This document shows, piece by piece, positions 8,171-16,284 of a DNA stretch of 64,000 bases. Under the pieces are notes generated by a model. It was not told where the DNA came from. It saw nothing but the letters and a program-made list of their open reading frames with translations, and did not search any database. The stretch comes from Microvirga sp. VF16. Its GTDB lineage: Bacteria > Pseudomonadota > Alphaproteobacteria > Rhizobiales > Beijerinckiaceae. Position 1 is the first letter of the stretch, and each line of letters begins with the position of its first letter. The DNA lies in assembly GCF_016864375.1 (NCBI RefSeq), contig NZ_CP069358.1, positions 434,001 through 498,000 of the forward strand, read 5' to 3'. The position numbers were made by a program, and so were the translations under genes.

Positions 8171-9205
8171 TCAAGCAGCATCCTTGGGCAAGCTCTTGGA
8201 CGGAGTCTTGTGAGCAACGTAGGGGCGGCGGATCCCGGCAGCCGCAAGCCTTGCCTCCCTGGCCCGGATGCGCTCCCGGTGGGCCGTGTAGAGACCGCTC
8301 GCCGCGATGACGAGCCCGCCGGCGAGGGTCATGACCCCCGGGATTGTGCCGAAGACGGCGAAGCCGAGCAGCCCGGCGAATAGGAGCTGTACATAGGAGA
8401 AGGGCGCGATGATAGACGCCGCGGCCTTGCGATAGGCCAGGATGATGAGCCAGTGGCCCATGGTCGAGCAGCTGCCCATCAGGACGGCCAAGCCGATCTC
8501 ACCAGCAGTGGGTGTGCGCCAGTGGAACGGCACAAAGGCTGTCAGAGCAACTAGCCCGATCACAGCCGACCACGCCAGGGTCGCCTCAGGCCGTTCAGAG
8601 CTCATCAGGCGGGTGGCAATGGCGGCCAAAGCCCAGGCGAGCGCTGCGCCAATCGGCAGCAGGGCAGCCACCTGGAAGGCCGAGCCGCCAGGCTGCACGA
8701 CGAGCATCACGCCAAGGAAGCCCACTGCCACCGCGGCCCAGCGCCGGATACCCACCTTCTCGCCAAGAAGCGGGATCGACAGGGCGGTGATGAAGATCGG
8801 CGAGATGAAGTTGATCGCCGTTGCCTCGGCCACCTGGAGGTAGCTCAGTCCGAGGATGAAGAGCACGGCTGAGCCTGCGACCGCCAGCGCCCGAATGATC
8901 TGGAGGCGCAGGCGCGGCGTGTGCATCGCCCCCGTGCCGCGTGCGACGAACACCGTTGGAACGACCACCAAGCCGAAAATGAGGTAGCGCAGCCAGGCGA
9001 CTTCGATCGCAGGCAGCGTGCCTGTCAGCACCTTCGCAGCAACATCGCCCATGGCGAAGAAGACGGTCGATAGAAGGGCCAGGCCGATGGCGGCGAAGGT
9101 CGCGTCCCTGGCAGGAGCGCTGCTCTTCGTGCTCGGTCTCGCGGGGACGACCTCAGTGATGGCGGGACAGTCGGCGACGGCGGAGACTGAGGAAGGAGGG
9201 CTCAT
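8171..9205 (-). CDS. DMT-superfamily (EamA) transporter
   Basis: A 344-residue inner-membrane protein with about ten hydrophobic segments in two EamA repeats, each beginning with a helix around a conserved proline/tryptophan-containing stretch. Relatives export amino acids, nucleosides or other metabolites; this one is close to the RhaT/EamA exporters, and its substrate is unknown. The ATG at 9205 is chosen because the frame upstream, open to 9349, encodes unrelated polar sequence. The first 35 residues after this start are still poorly conserved. The C-terminal tail is basic and cytoplasmic. No neighbouring gene points to the substrate. Confidence 0.85.
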   Translation of the reverse strand: MSPPSSVSAVADCPAITEVVPARPSTKSSAPARDATFAAIGLALLSTVFFAMGDVAAKVLTGTLPAIEVAWLRYLIFGLVVVPTVFVARGTGAMHTPRLRLQIIRALAVAGSAVLFILGLSYLQVAEATAINFISPIFITALSIPLLGEKVGIRRWAAVAVGFLGVMLVVQPGGSAFQVAALLPIGAALAWALAAIATRLMSSERPEATLAWSAVIGLVALTAFVPFHWRTPTAGEIGLAVLMGSCSTMGHWLIILAYRKAAASIIAPFSYVQLLFAGLLGFAVFGTIPGVMTLAGGLVIAASGLYTAHRERIRAREARLAAAGIRRPYVAHKTPSKSLPKDAA

Positions 9206-9368
9206 GGGTGCGTGGAAGATCTCGGCGAGAGCATGGGGCTTCACGCGCTCTGTTGCGCCGGCACGATGGACCGACGCTGCTGAATCTTGCGTGAACTGGG
9301 CTTCTAGCCTCGCGCGGGGCACACCTGCGCCAGCCGCATGACGTGGCAAAGGTTCCTGCCATGCCCAA

Positions 9369-9959
9369 TCAGGTCCGCACGGGCATGCCGATCCGCGCGT
9401 CGTGCTCGCGCAGCCAAGCCATCATCGGAATGCTCAGCAGCACCATCCAGACTTTGCCAAGGATCTGCGGCAGCAGGAACTCGAGGCTGCCGAATGCCAA
9501 GTACAGGAAAACGGCACTGTCGATGATCAGCCCCACGACACTGCTCGCGACCACTGCCAGGATCAGGCCCCGCTGCTGCAACGGCGTGTAGACACCCAAA
9601 TCCGCCAATTCGGACAACAGAAACGCCGCTGTCGATGCGAGAATAAGGGATGGAGGCGCAAGAACAGCTGAGAGAATTGCACCAACGCCGATGGCCGCCA
9701 GCGCCCAGTACCGCCCCAGACGCCGCTGCACGAGGTCGCGCAGTACGAGGGCCAGGCCAACCACGAGCACACCACTGGGGGCTGCCAGGCCAGGGGCGAT
9801 GGGGATGAGACATGGGCCGTCCGGAACGCAGGCCGTTCCGACATGGCCGACGAGCCAGTTGGCCGCCGGGATGCAGGCCGTAAAGCCCGCGAGAAATGCG
9901 ATCCCCTCAATCCGGCGCCGTTGAGCAGGCGTCATGGTCGTGTCCTCCACAGAATTCAT
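9369..9959 (-). CDS. VUT/YhhQ-family transporter, probable queuosine-precursor uptake
   Basis: A 196-residue membrane protein with about six hydrophobic segments. It matches the YhhQ/VUT family (PF02592), whose studied members import the deazapurine precursors preQ0 or preQ1. The start is placed at the ATG at 9959 (MNSVEDTTM); 9935 is an alternative. It lies just downstream of queC, in the same orientation with a 22-bp gap. That supports a role in supplying 7-deazaguanine precursors for tRNA queuosine. The longer open frame upstream is antisense or out-of-frame with queC and is not part of the gene. Confidence 0.8.
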   Translation of the reverse strand: MNSVEDTTMTPAQRRRIEGIAFLAGFTACIPAANWLVGHVGTACVPDGPCLIPIAPGLAAPSGVLVVGLALVLRDLVQRRLGRYWALAAIGVGAILSAVLAPPSLILASTAAFLLSELADLGVYTPLQQRGLILAVVASSVVGLIIDSAVFLYLAFGSLEFLLPQILGKVWMVLLSIPMMAWLREHDARIGMPVRT

Positions 9960-9981
9960 GTCACCAGTGTGGTTGCTCTGG

Positions 9982-10698
9982 CTAAGCCTGAGGCGGCTGC
10001 CCGGCTTGGTGCTCGCGACAGGCTTCGATCCAGTAGTCCGGATCCTCATACGAGGTTGGATCCTCGATACCGGCGAGATGAAAGGCCTCGCGCCGCTCGA
10101 CACAGGTGCCGCAACGCCCGCAATGACGCTCGCCACCCTGGTAGCAGGACCAGGTATCGGCAAAGGACACGCCCAACCGGGCGCCTTCACGCACGATGTC
10201 GGCTTTGTTGAGCCGCACGAAGGGAGTGTAGAGCGCGATGCGAGCGATCCCCTCCAGCGCATGGCGCTGCATGGTCTCGAAGCTCTCGATGAAGTCCGGG
10301 CGACAATCCGGGTAGATGAAGTGGTCGCCACCATGGACCGCGGCCGCCACCGCCTCGACCTGGTCGGCAGCAGCGACGCCGAAGGCAATCGCCAGCATGA
10401 TGGCGTTGCGGTTCGGCACGACCGTGATCCGCATCGTCTCTTCGGCATAATGCCCCTCTGGAACAGGCTCCCCGCTGGTGAGGGCCGATCCCGTTAATCG
10501 GTGCCCGACTGCGGTAATGTCGACGGTGTCGTGCGGCACAGCGAGGCAAACCGCGCAGGCCCGCGCGGCGTCGAGTTCCTTTTTGTGGCGCTGGCCATAG
10601 TCGAAGGATACCAGGCGCGTGAGCGTGTGCTCAGCCGCGACTTTGTGCGCGAGCGTGACGGAGTCCAATCCGCCGGAACAGACGACGAGGGTCTTCAC
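9982..10698 (-). CDS. queC: 7-cyano-7-deazaguanine (preQ0) synthase
   Basis: QueC converts 7-carboxy-7-deazaguanine to preQ0 with ammonia and ATP, in the route to the tRNA base queuosine. The 238-residue protein has the PP-loop SGGLDS (residues 8-13) for ATP pyrophosphate binding and a C-terminal zinc site with Cys185, Cys193, Cys196 and Cys199. Length and start fit the family. queD and queE are not in the window. A transporter of the preQ0/preQ1 uptake family follows directly, probably in one transcript. Confidence 0.97.
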   Translation of the reverse strand: MKTLVVCSGGLDSVTLAHKVAAEHTLTRLVSFDYGQRHKKELDAARACAVCLAVPHDTVDITAVGHRLTGSALTSGEPVPEGHYAEETMRITVVPNRNAIMLAIAFGVAAADQVEAVAAAVHGGDHFIYPDCRPDFIESFETMQRHALEGIARIALYTPFVRLNKADIVREGARLGVSFADTWSCYQGGERHCGRCGTCVERREAFHLAGIEDPTSYEDPDYWIEACREHQAGQPPQA

Positions 10699-10973
10699 CA
10701 GAACTCCTTGTTTTGACCGGGTAGGCTGCGACCGGGTCGGCTCACGTGCCGACGAACGTTGAGCAGAGGGAAGACGTGAATGCGTGGCTTCACCAAGCTC
10801 TCACCCCATCTGCGTCACGGCATAAGGACCGAGGCGGGTGCACGTGTCAACGAGAATACATTCCGGCATACGCTCTTCCAAAAGCCTGACCTCGATTGCA
10901 CGACAGGACCGCGCCGAGACCCTCCGCCGCGGAGTCATGCTCTCGTCTTGACGCTGGCAGGAGGGACACCGAT

Positions 10974-11585
10974 ATGGCGAAGGATTTTCGGCTGGACGCT
11001 TCAGGGCAAGAGTGGTGCATGGCGGGACGGGTTCGAGGCCGAAAGAGCTCCCGTGAGAAAATTCTCGACGCGGCTGCGGAGCTGGTAAGCGAGATGGGTT
11101 CGGGGCGGCTGACGCTCGACACCGTGGCCGAACGGGCCGGGCTCAGCAAGGGTGGGCTTCTCTACAACTTTCCCACCAAGGAGGCGCTGCTTCAGGCCAT
11201 GGTCCAGCGCCTCGTGGATGAGGTGTCGGCGGAGCGGGAGTCCCTCCGCGCTCAGGCCGAGCCCGGGCGCAACCTGGAAGCCCGCCCGTGCACGGCGGCG
11301 CTGCTCAAGCTACGTCAGGGCAGGACGAAGGAGGTCGCGAATGGCATGCTGGCCGCCTCGGCCGAGAACCCGCACCTGCTCGATCCCGTGCGCGAGGTCA
11401 TCAAGGCGACCCTGGAGAACCTGAAAGCCACATCGGACGATTTGGATGCGGCGCTTCTGGGCTGGCTGGCCATTGAGGGTATGAACAGCCTCGAGATGCA
11501 TGACCTCAGCCCTTTTTCGGAGGAGGAGCACGAGCGGATCGTCCAGGCGGTCAAGCGCCTGCTCCTCAGAGGAATCGCTGAGTAG
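10974..11585 (+). CDS. TetR-family transcriptional regulator
   Basis: A 203-residue repressor-like protein. The N-terminal helix-turn-helix covers about residues 20-65 (REKILDAAAELVSEMG, then AERAGLSKGGLLYNFPTKEAL), the TetR signature. The C-terminal ligand domain is helical and its effector is unknown. The ATG at 10974 has a good ribosome site (GCAGGAGGG at 10958-10966), better than the internal ATG at 11019. It stands alone between divergent queC and a gap, so its target is not evident. Confidence 0.9.
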   Translation: MAKDFRLDASGQEWCMAGRVRGRKSSREKILDAAAELVSEMGSGRLTLDTVAERAGLSKGGLLYNFPTKEALLQAMVQRLVDEVSAERESLRAQAEPGRNLEARPCTAALLKLRQGRTKEVANGMLAASAENPHLLDPVREVIKATLENLKATSDDLDAALLGWLAIEGMNSLEMHDLSPFSEEEHERIVQAVKRLLLRGIAE

Positions 11586-11860
11586 AGCCTCCAGGCGCAG
11601 GGCGGACGAGCCGGATTTGGAGGCGCGGAATCCATCCTTCGTGCTGCTCGAGGTAGCACATCCATGAGCCTACGCTTGCAGGGGCTGCGCCAGGTCCCGA
11701 TCATGTCAATGCGCTTTGGCGGAAGAGGAGTTGTGGCTCTCAATACACCAGAGTCCTCCAACATCATCGATAAACGCAAACCCACTGATTATCGACGGTA
11801 AAAAAACCCGCCGAGCGCCATCGCTTTAATAGGCGAAAAGCATTCGCTCGCTGCACCCCG

Positions 11861-12082
11861 CTATGGCCCTTCGCCTTCCAGCGTAAAACCGGCCTTGAGC
11901 ACGACCTGATAATGGTGAACCTCGCCGTTCTCCACGTGCCCGCGGGTTTGTACCACCTCAAACCAGCGCAGGTTGCGCAAGGTCTGATCGGCACGCTTGA
12001 TCGCGGTTTGGATCGCATCCTCGATGCTATTCGGCGACGAGCCCACGAGTTCAACAATCTTGTAGACGTGATCGGACATCAC
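11861..12082 (-). CDS. Dodecin family flavin-binding protein
   Basis: A 73-residue protein of the dodecin type: the start SDHVYKIVELVGSSPNSIEDAI and the WFEVV...G strand that stacks on flavin. Dodecins assemble into hollow dodecamers that store or buffer FMN or riboflavin. Either of the two leading ATG codons (12082 or 12079) may be used. It stands alone between a gap and a Crp/Fnr gene. Confidence 0.92.
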   Translation of the reverse strand: MMSDHVYKIVELVGSSPNSIEDAIQTAIKRADQTLRNLRWFEVVQTRGHVENGEVHHYQVVLKAGFTLEGEGP

Positions 12083-12172
12083 ACGCTCCCCTCTCCTATC
12101 CAGATCCCAGGTAGCGCAGACACCGTCGCCTGCGAGGCCTGCCGGCTCCCAACAATCAAGGTACCATGATGA

Positions 12173-12949
12173 TCAGGAGCACCGGCGCGGCTGGCGCAGG
12201 TCAGGGGTCGAGGTGTTCCTGTAGGTGTGAGGCAGCAGTCGCTCGAAGCTGCGGCGCACCGTACCGTAGCACTCGCAGGAGGTTTGCTCGAGGCCGGCCC
12301 GATCTATCACGGTGATCACGCCCCGGCCCTGCCGGATCAGCCCCGCCGCCTGCAGTGCTCGCGTGATGCTGCTGACGGTGGAGCGCTGCACCCCCAGCAT
12401 ATCGGCCAGGAACTCGTGCGTGAGCGGCACGGTGTCCCGATCCAGCCGGTCGTGCATGCTCAGGATCCAACGGCAGCACCGGGCCTCGACGCTGTGGACC
12501 GCGTTGCAGGCCACATTCTGCAGCACCCGGGCCATCATCGCTTCGGCAAAGTGCAGCACAAGCTGGCGCACCTTCGGACGGGTGCCGATCACCTCGTGCA
12601 GGCGATCTAACTCAATCTGCGAGGCGGTGCCGCCGGCTTGTACGATGTAGCGCCCAAAGGATTGGCGGGCTGTCATGGAGCTGACGAGACCCAAGGCCCC
12701 TTCCCGGCCATAGACCGCCATCTCGGCCGAGCGGCCATCCTTCAACACGGCCACCAGCGACACCACCGTGTTATGAGGAAAGGTGGCATGGCGCAGGGGA
12801 TCGCCGGCCTCGTACAGCACCTGATCCTGGCGCAGGCTGATCCCGTGCAGGTGGGGCTCGAGCGCTGCAAAGTCGTCCGGCTCCAGCGCCGCCAGGAGCC
12901 GGTTGGCCCGGTAATCGACCTTTGGAGCGGGAGCAATGGCGCAGATATC
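12173..12949 (-). CDS. Crp/Fnr-family regulator lacking a normal start
   Basis: About 250 residues of a cyclic-nucleotide-binding-like sensor domain (LEPHLHGISLRQDQVLYEAGDP, then the jelly-roll), a dimer helix, and a C-terminal winged helix (FLADMLGVQRSTVSSITRAL). The family binds promoter DNA as dimers in response to oxygen, nitric oxide or other signals; no N-terminal Cys cluster is seen, so it is not FNR proper. The homologous part begins around 12920 and reads straight back into antisense groEL sequence. No ATG, GTG or TTG lies in frame near the expected start; the first codons there are CCA AAG GTC GAT TAC. The gene has therefore probably lost its start at the junction with the groEL fragment, or uses a distant start inside the antisense frame, which stays open to 13777. 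Confidence 0.75.
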   Translation of the reverse strand, partial: DICAIAPAPKVDYRANRLLAALEPDDFAALEPHLHGISLRQDQVLYEAGDPLRHATFPHNTVVSLVAVLKDGRSAEMAVYGREGALGLVSSMTARQSFGRYIVQAGGTASQIELDRLHEVIGTRPKVRQLVLHFAEAMMARVLQNVACNAVHSVEARCCRWILSMHDRLDRDTVPLTHEFLADMLGVQRSTVSSITRALQAAGLIRQGRGVITVIDRAGLEQTSCECYGTVRRSFERLLPHTYRNTSTPDLRQPRRCS

Positions 12950-13756
12950 GGCGACCGCCGCAAGGCCATGCTCGAGGACATCGCGATCCTGACCGCCGGC
13001 CAGACGATCTCCGAAGACCTCGGCATCAAGCTCGAGAACGTCACCCTCGACATGCTCGGCCGCGCGAAGCGCGTCCGCATCGAGAAGGAGAACACCACGA
13101 TCATCGATGGTGCTGGGTCTACGCAGGACATCGAAGCCCGCGTGCAGCAGATCAAGGCGCAGATCGAGGAGACCACCTCGGACTACGACCGTGAGAAGCT
13201 GCAGGAGCGTCTGGCCAAGCTCGCAGGCGGCGTCGCGGTGATCCGCGTCGGCGGCGCGACCGAGATCGAGGTGAAGGAGAAGAAGGACCGCGTTGACGAT
13301 GCGCTGCATGCGACCCGCGCTGCGGTGGAAGAGGGCATCGTTCCCGGCGGCGGCACGGCTCTGTTGCGCGCCAAGGCTGCCGTTCAGAAGCTGACCTCCG
13401 ACAATGCCGACGTGAAAGCGGGCATCAGCATCGTTCTGCGCGCCCTTGAGGCCCCGATCCGCCAGATTGCCGAGAACGCCGGTGTCGAAGGATCGGTCGT
13501 CGTCGGCAAGATCAACGACAACACGAAGTCCGACACCTTCGGCTTCAACGCCCAGACGGAAGAGTTCGTGGATCTGCTTCAGGCCGGCATCGTGGACCCG
13601 GCCAAGGTCGTCCGCACGGCTCTGCAGAATGCAGCGTCGGTGGCTGGTCTTCTGGTCACCACCGAGGCCATGGTTGCCGAGACGCCGAAGAATGACGCTG
13701 CTCCGGCCATGCCCGGTGGTATGGGCGGCGGCATGGGTGGCATGGGCGGTTTCTAA
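12950..13756 (+). pseudogene. groEL: 5'-truncated groEL (C-terminal half)
   Basis: Homology to the 60-kDa chaperonin begins abruptly at GDRRKAMLEDIAILT (12950) and runs intact to the glycine/methionine-rich tail (GGMGGGMGGMGGF). That is about 268 of the usual 545 residues. The missing half holds the start of the equatorial domain, its ATP-binding loop and most of the apical domain, so the product could not work as a chaperonin. There is no groES. The upstream sequence is the Crp/Fnr gene in opposite orientation. The tail and its terminator are well preserved, which suggests a recent partial duplication or inversion from a true groEL elsewhere. Confidence 0.9.
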
Positions 13757-13784
13757 GCCTCGTCTCCAGCACGACACAAGAAGG

Positions 13785-13808
13785 GCCCCGGAGCGATCCG
13801 GGGCTTTT
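13785..13808 (+). terminator. Terminator of the groEL fragment
   Basis: GCCCCGGA and TCCGGGGC form a perfect 8-bp stem closed by the loop GCGA and followed by TTTT. It was presumably carried along with the groEL 3' end. Confidence 0.85.
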
Positions 13809-13928
13809 CATTTGCGTTGGATCACACGGCGCTGATCCCCGGAAAACGATGCGCTCATTCTTTGTAAACCGTTTGGAGCAGACGATGCGTCATGTGTTCC
13901 CAGAGTCATGTTGTTCCCAGGTGCTTTC

Positions 13929-14636
13929 ATGAAGAATGTTCGACGCTTCCTTGTGTCTCCATGCATCGCTCGTCTTATTGCGAGAGAGCGCGGAGTCGAC
14001 CGTCAGATCGTTGAGAGTTATCTCTCGTCCCAGCCCGGCAAAGACCAATTGATTCGGCTGGAGGCTGATCAAGCTCATTTTGTCTTGTCAGGGCAGGATT
14101 AGTCAGGGGACCTGGAGGAAAAGCTTGCTCCCCTTCCGCGCGATCATGCCGAAGCCTTGTTTGGTCTCTGCATCGGGCAGATCTCCTACGACCGCCTCCA
14201 CCTGTCCCTTCAAAGCGGCCTCAGCCATGCGATACAGCTTGACCGTGTCGTGTATCCGAGCCCCTTTGATCTTATCACCATCGAGTTCGCCGACGCTCAG
14301 CAGGCAGAAGCCTTTGAGGTTCCGACTTGGTTCGGCCCCGAGGTGACCGCCGAGTACACGTACGAATGGCGCTATATCGCGCTGAATGGCCTGCAGACGC
14401 ATCACGAGGTGCCGCTCTCAAGCCAGCAGGTCGAGGCGGTGCTCGATCTGCTGGATCAATCCCAGCCAGTCACGAAGGCAAACAATGGGTCTGCTGCTGA
14501 CGACGTCATTGTCGCTCTCAGCCGCTCGCTTGAGACATCTGGCCTCCTGAAAGCCGCGAAGGACACTTCCCCTCCTCCAGGAGCTGAACCGCTTGCCGAA
14601 GAAATTCCTGAGCTGATGAAGGGGTCAGTTCAATAG
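13929..14636 (+). pseudogene. CYTH-like protein gene interrupted by an amber codon
   Basis: The reading frame from the ATG at 13929 aligns end to end with the intact protein at 21142-21819: FLVSPCIARLIARERG matches FLLASALARLIERERG, and PTWFGPEVTAEYTYEWRYIAL matches PAWFGPEVTTDPSYKSRVIAL. Both halves are in the same frame, separated only by a TAG at 14100-14102 after LSGQD, with SGDLEEK continuing directly. One nonsense mutation therefore splits an otherwise coding 235-codon gene. The upstream half would give a 57-residue peptide; the downstream half could restart at a TTG (14157). The WFGPEVT segment resembles the CYTH (CyaB/thiamine triphosphatase) fold. The EXEXK metal motif of that fold is absent in both copies. 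Confidence 0.75.
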
Positions 14637-14851
14637 CCTGAGTCCGGGTCGGACAAATCAAAGCGAGCGCTGCCATGATTAGGCAGCGCTCTTCTATTGC
14701 TCGCGTCACGAACTCTGACTTCAAACAGAATCATGCAGGAGCGCCTTGGAACTGCCGATGGTGCGAGGCATGCGAGCTCCGTTGCGCTGCCGATGATCTG
14801 TGTTGGTACAACCTATGAAGGAGCAGGCCACCGCTTGAGATCGCCACTGCA

Positions 14852-15742
14852 CTAACGGAAGGCGATCCAATGTTTCGGCGTTGCCAGTTTCTGACGGATT
14901 GCTCGAGATGGCGTTCGGGATCCAATCTGGGCGAGGCGAGCTTTCTGACGCGCCGATCCGCCGGCGCGATCCTGCATATGCCATGTCTTGTTGGCTCTTC
15001 CCACATCCTGTTGCAGCCTGCTGAAACCGATCCGCCTGTGGGAGCGGAGCCGAGGGACCGTGGCAGGCGCGCTTGTACGCTTCGCCAGGCGCTTGCGTTC
15101 AACGTCTTGGCCGCGCGTCTGGATCACTGGCTGTGCAAGTATCCTAGTTGGATTTTCAATCTCTATTCCAATAGCGGCAAGATGCAGGCGGGCCCTTCTG
15201 CAGTACTCGATGCTGAGGGCGCTCATCTGCTCCGAGGCGTGCCCCGCGCGGTACTTCATCAGCGCGCGACATAGGCCGCCTCCAGCGAGGCGCCACGCTT
15301 TCGCCAAGTACCCCACGCCGTAGCGGAGATTGGTTCTCGGCTCGGCCAATTCGGCGGAGGTTCCCTGAAAGCCCAGCAACGCGGCGGTCTTGGGTCTCAC
15401 CTGCATGAGCCCGATCTCGCCGATGCTGCCAACGGCGGTCGAATCGTACCGGCTCTCGATCCGCACCACTGCATCGACAAGAGCCGGCGGCACCCTGTTG
15501 GCTGCAGCCTCCTCGGCAATCGCAGGCAAGTACGCGGAGCGATCTTTGAGTGCAGGGGAAGGAGAAGAAATCTCCAGTACGGTGGGTGTTTCGATCGGCT
15601 CAAGATCGGGAGGCAGGGGAAGCGACGCAAGCTGCCAATCCACATCAATCTCAAGGACATTAAAGTCAGGCTCGGCTGATCCTGAATTTGGAAATAGCAC
15701 GAGGAGCACTGTCGTGCAGGCGACAAGACACAAACTGAACAT
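14852..15742 (-). CDS. Lytic transglycosylase (SLT domain), exported
   Basis: A 296-residue protein with a signal peptide (residues 1-23, ending NSGSA). A linker and a soluble lytic transglycosylase domain follow at about 70-190. The catalytic glutamate is in RIESRYD (Glu96), and the GSIGEIGLMQVRP motif follows. These enzymes cut peptidoglycan glycan strands with formation of 1,6-anhydro-muramyl ends, in the periplasm. The C-terminal 100 residues are basic and not conserved. It could serve wall turnover or envelope-spanning assemblies; no secretion genes are adjacent. Confidence 0.88.
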   Translation of the reverse strand: MFSLCLVACTTVLLVLFPNSGSAEPDFNVLEIDVDWQLASLPLPPDLEPIETPTVLEISSPSPALKDRSAYLPAIAEEAAANRVPPALVDAVVRIESRYDSTAVGSIGEIGLMQVRPKTAALLGFQGTSAELAEPRTNLRYGVGYLAKAWRLAGGGLCRALMKYRAGHASEQMSALSIEYCRRARLHLAAIGIEIENPTRILAQPVIQTRGQDVERKRLAKRTSAPATVPRLRSHRRIGFSRLQQDVGRANKTWHMQDRAGGSARQKARLAQIGSRTPSRAIRQKLATPKHWIAFR

Positions 15743-16284
15743 AGGCCATGATCCCTTGAGGGTGGCGCTCTACTCAGCTTTTCGCAAATGTGTTGAGGGA
15801 TCGTTTATAGTGGTATTCCGAACCGTAGAGGCAAACAGGCTGAGTTCGACGAGAACTCGGCACACGACAGGCCCCTGATGGCATCGTCAAGCTGTCGGCG
15901 AACGACGTGTGATTCGCGGCTCACGTCGGTTCCGTTGCCCGACCGTCTTATCTTCGTCCCGCCTGTCTCCGAGTTTGTGGGAACGGCTTCGTCACTCTGC
16001 AACATCGTCCAGACTGTGAGGTCGGCTTAGCTGCGTCGCCTCACTTGGGGCAACCACGTATGGCCCTTACCTCTATGTCCCAGAGAAACGGGCTTTGCGC
16101 AGTGTGCACGTGACGCAAGCACCGGATGGCCTGTGAAGGGAGCCCTGAAATGGAAGCCCCCGGGGAGCACGAGGCGCTCCCCGGGGGCACGGTGTGGAGA
16201 TGAGATGAGGCCGACAGGCTGCACCAACTGCTAGAGGCTGAGCCGATGCTCGTTTGCGTGTGCCAGTCTGGCTAGCTGCCAGCC
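15743..16284. other. Intergenic with one strong hairpin
   Basis: About 540 bp between the transglycosylase promoter side and the end of ftsK. I see no credible gene. The only clear feature is the perfect hairpin at 16156-16188. Confidence 0.5.
16156..16188 (-). terminator. Perfect hairpin, probable ftsK terminator
   Basis: A 13-bp perfect stem (GCCCCCGGGGAGC with its complement) closes a 7-nt loop, about 100 bp after the ftsK stop. On the minus strand it is followed by TTCCATTTC, a weak T-tract, so termination is plausible but not certain. Each arm is itself rich in C/G runs, giving a very stable fold. Confidence 0.5.

Noticed and set aside
9369..10448. 359-codon minus-strand frame as one protein
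   Set aside because: Only the part from 9959 onward is the VUT transporter; the earlier part overlaps queC in another frame.
12638..13756. Full 372-residue frame taken as a single groEL-like protein
   Set aside because: Only the part from 12950 is groEL; the first 100 residues are antisense of the Crp/Fnr gene.
16027..16227. 66-codon frame around the hairpin after ftsK
   Set aside because: It spans a perfect 13-bp stem-loop and shows no family, so it is unlikely to code.
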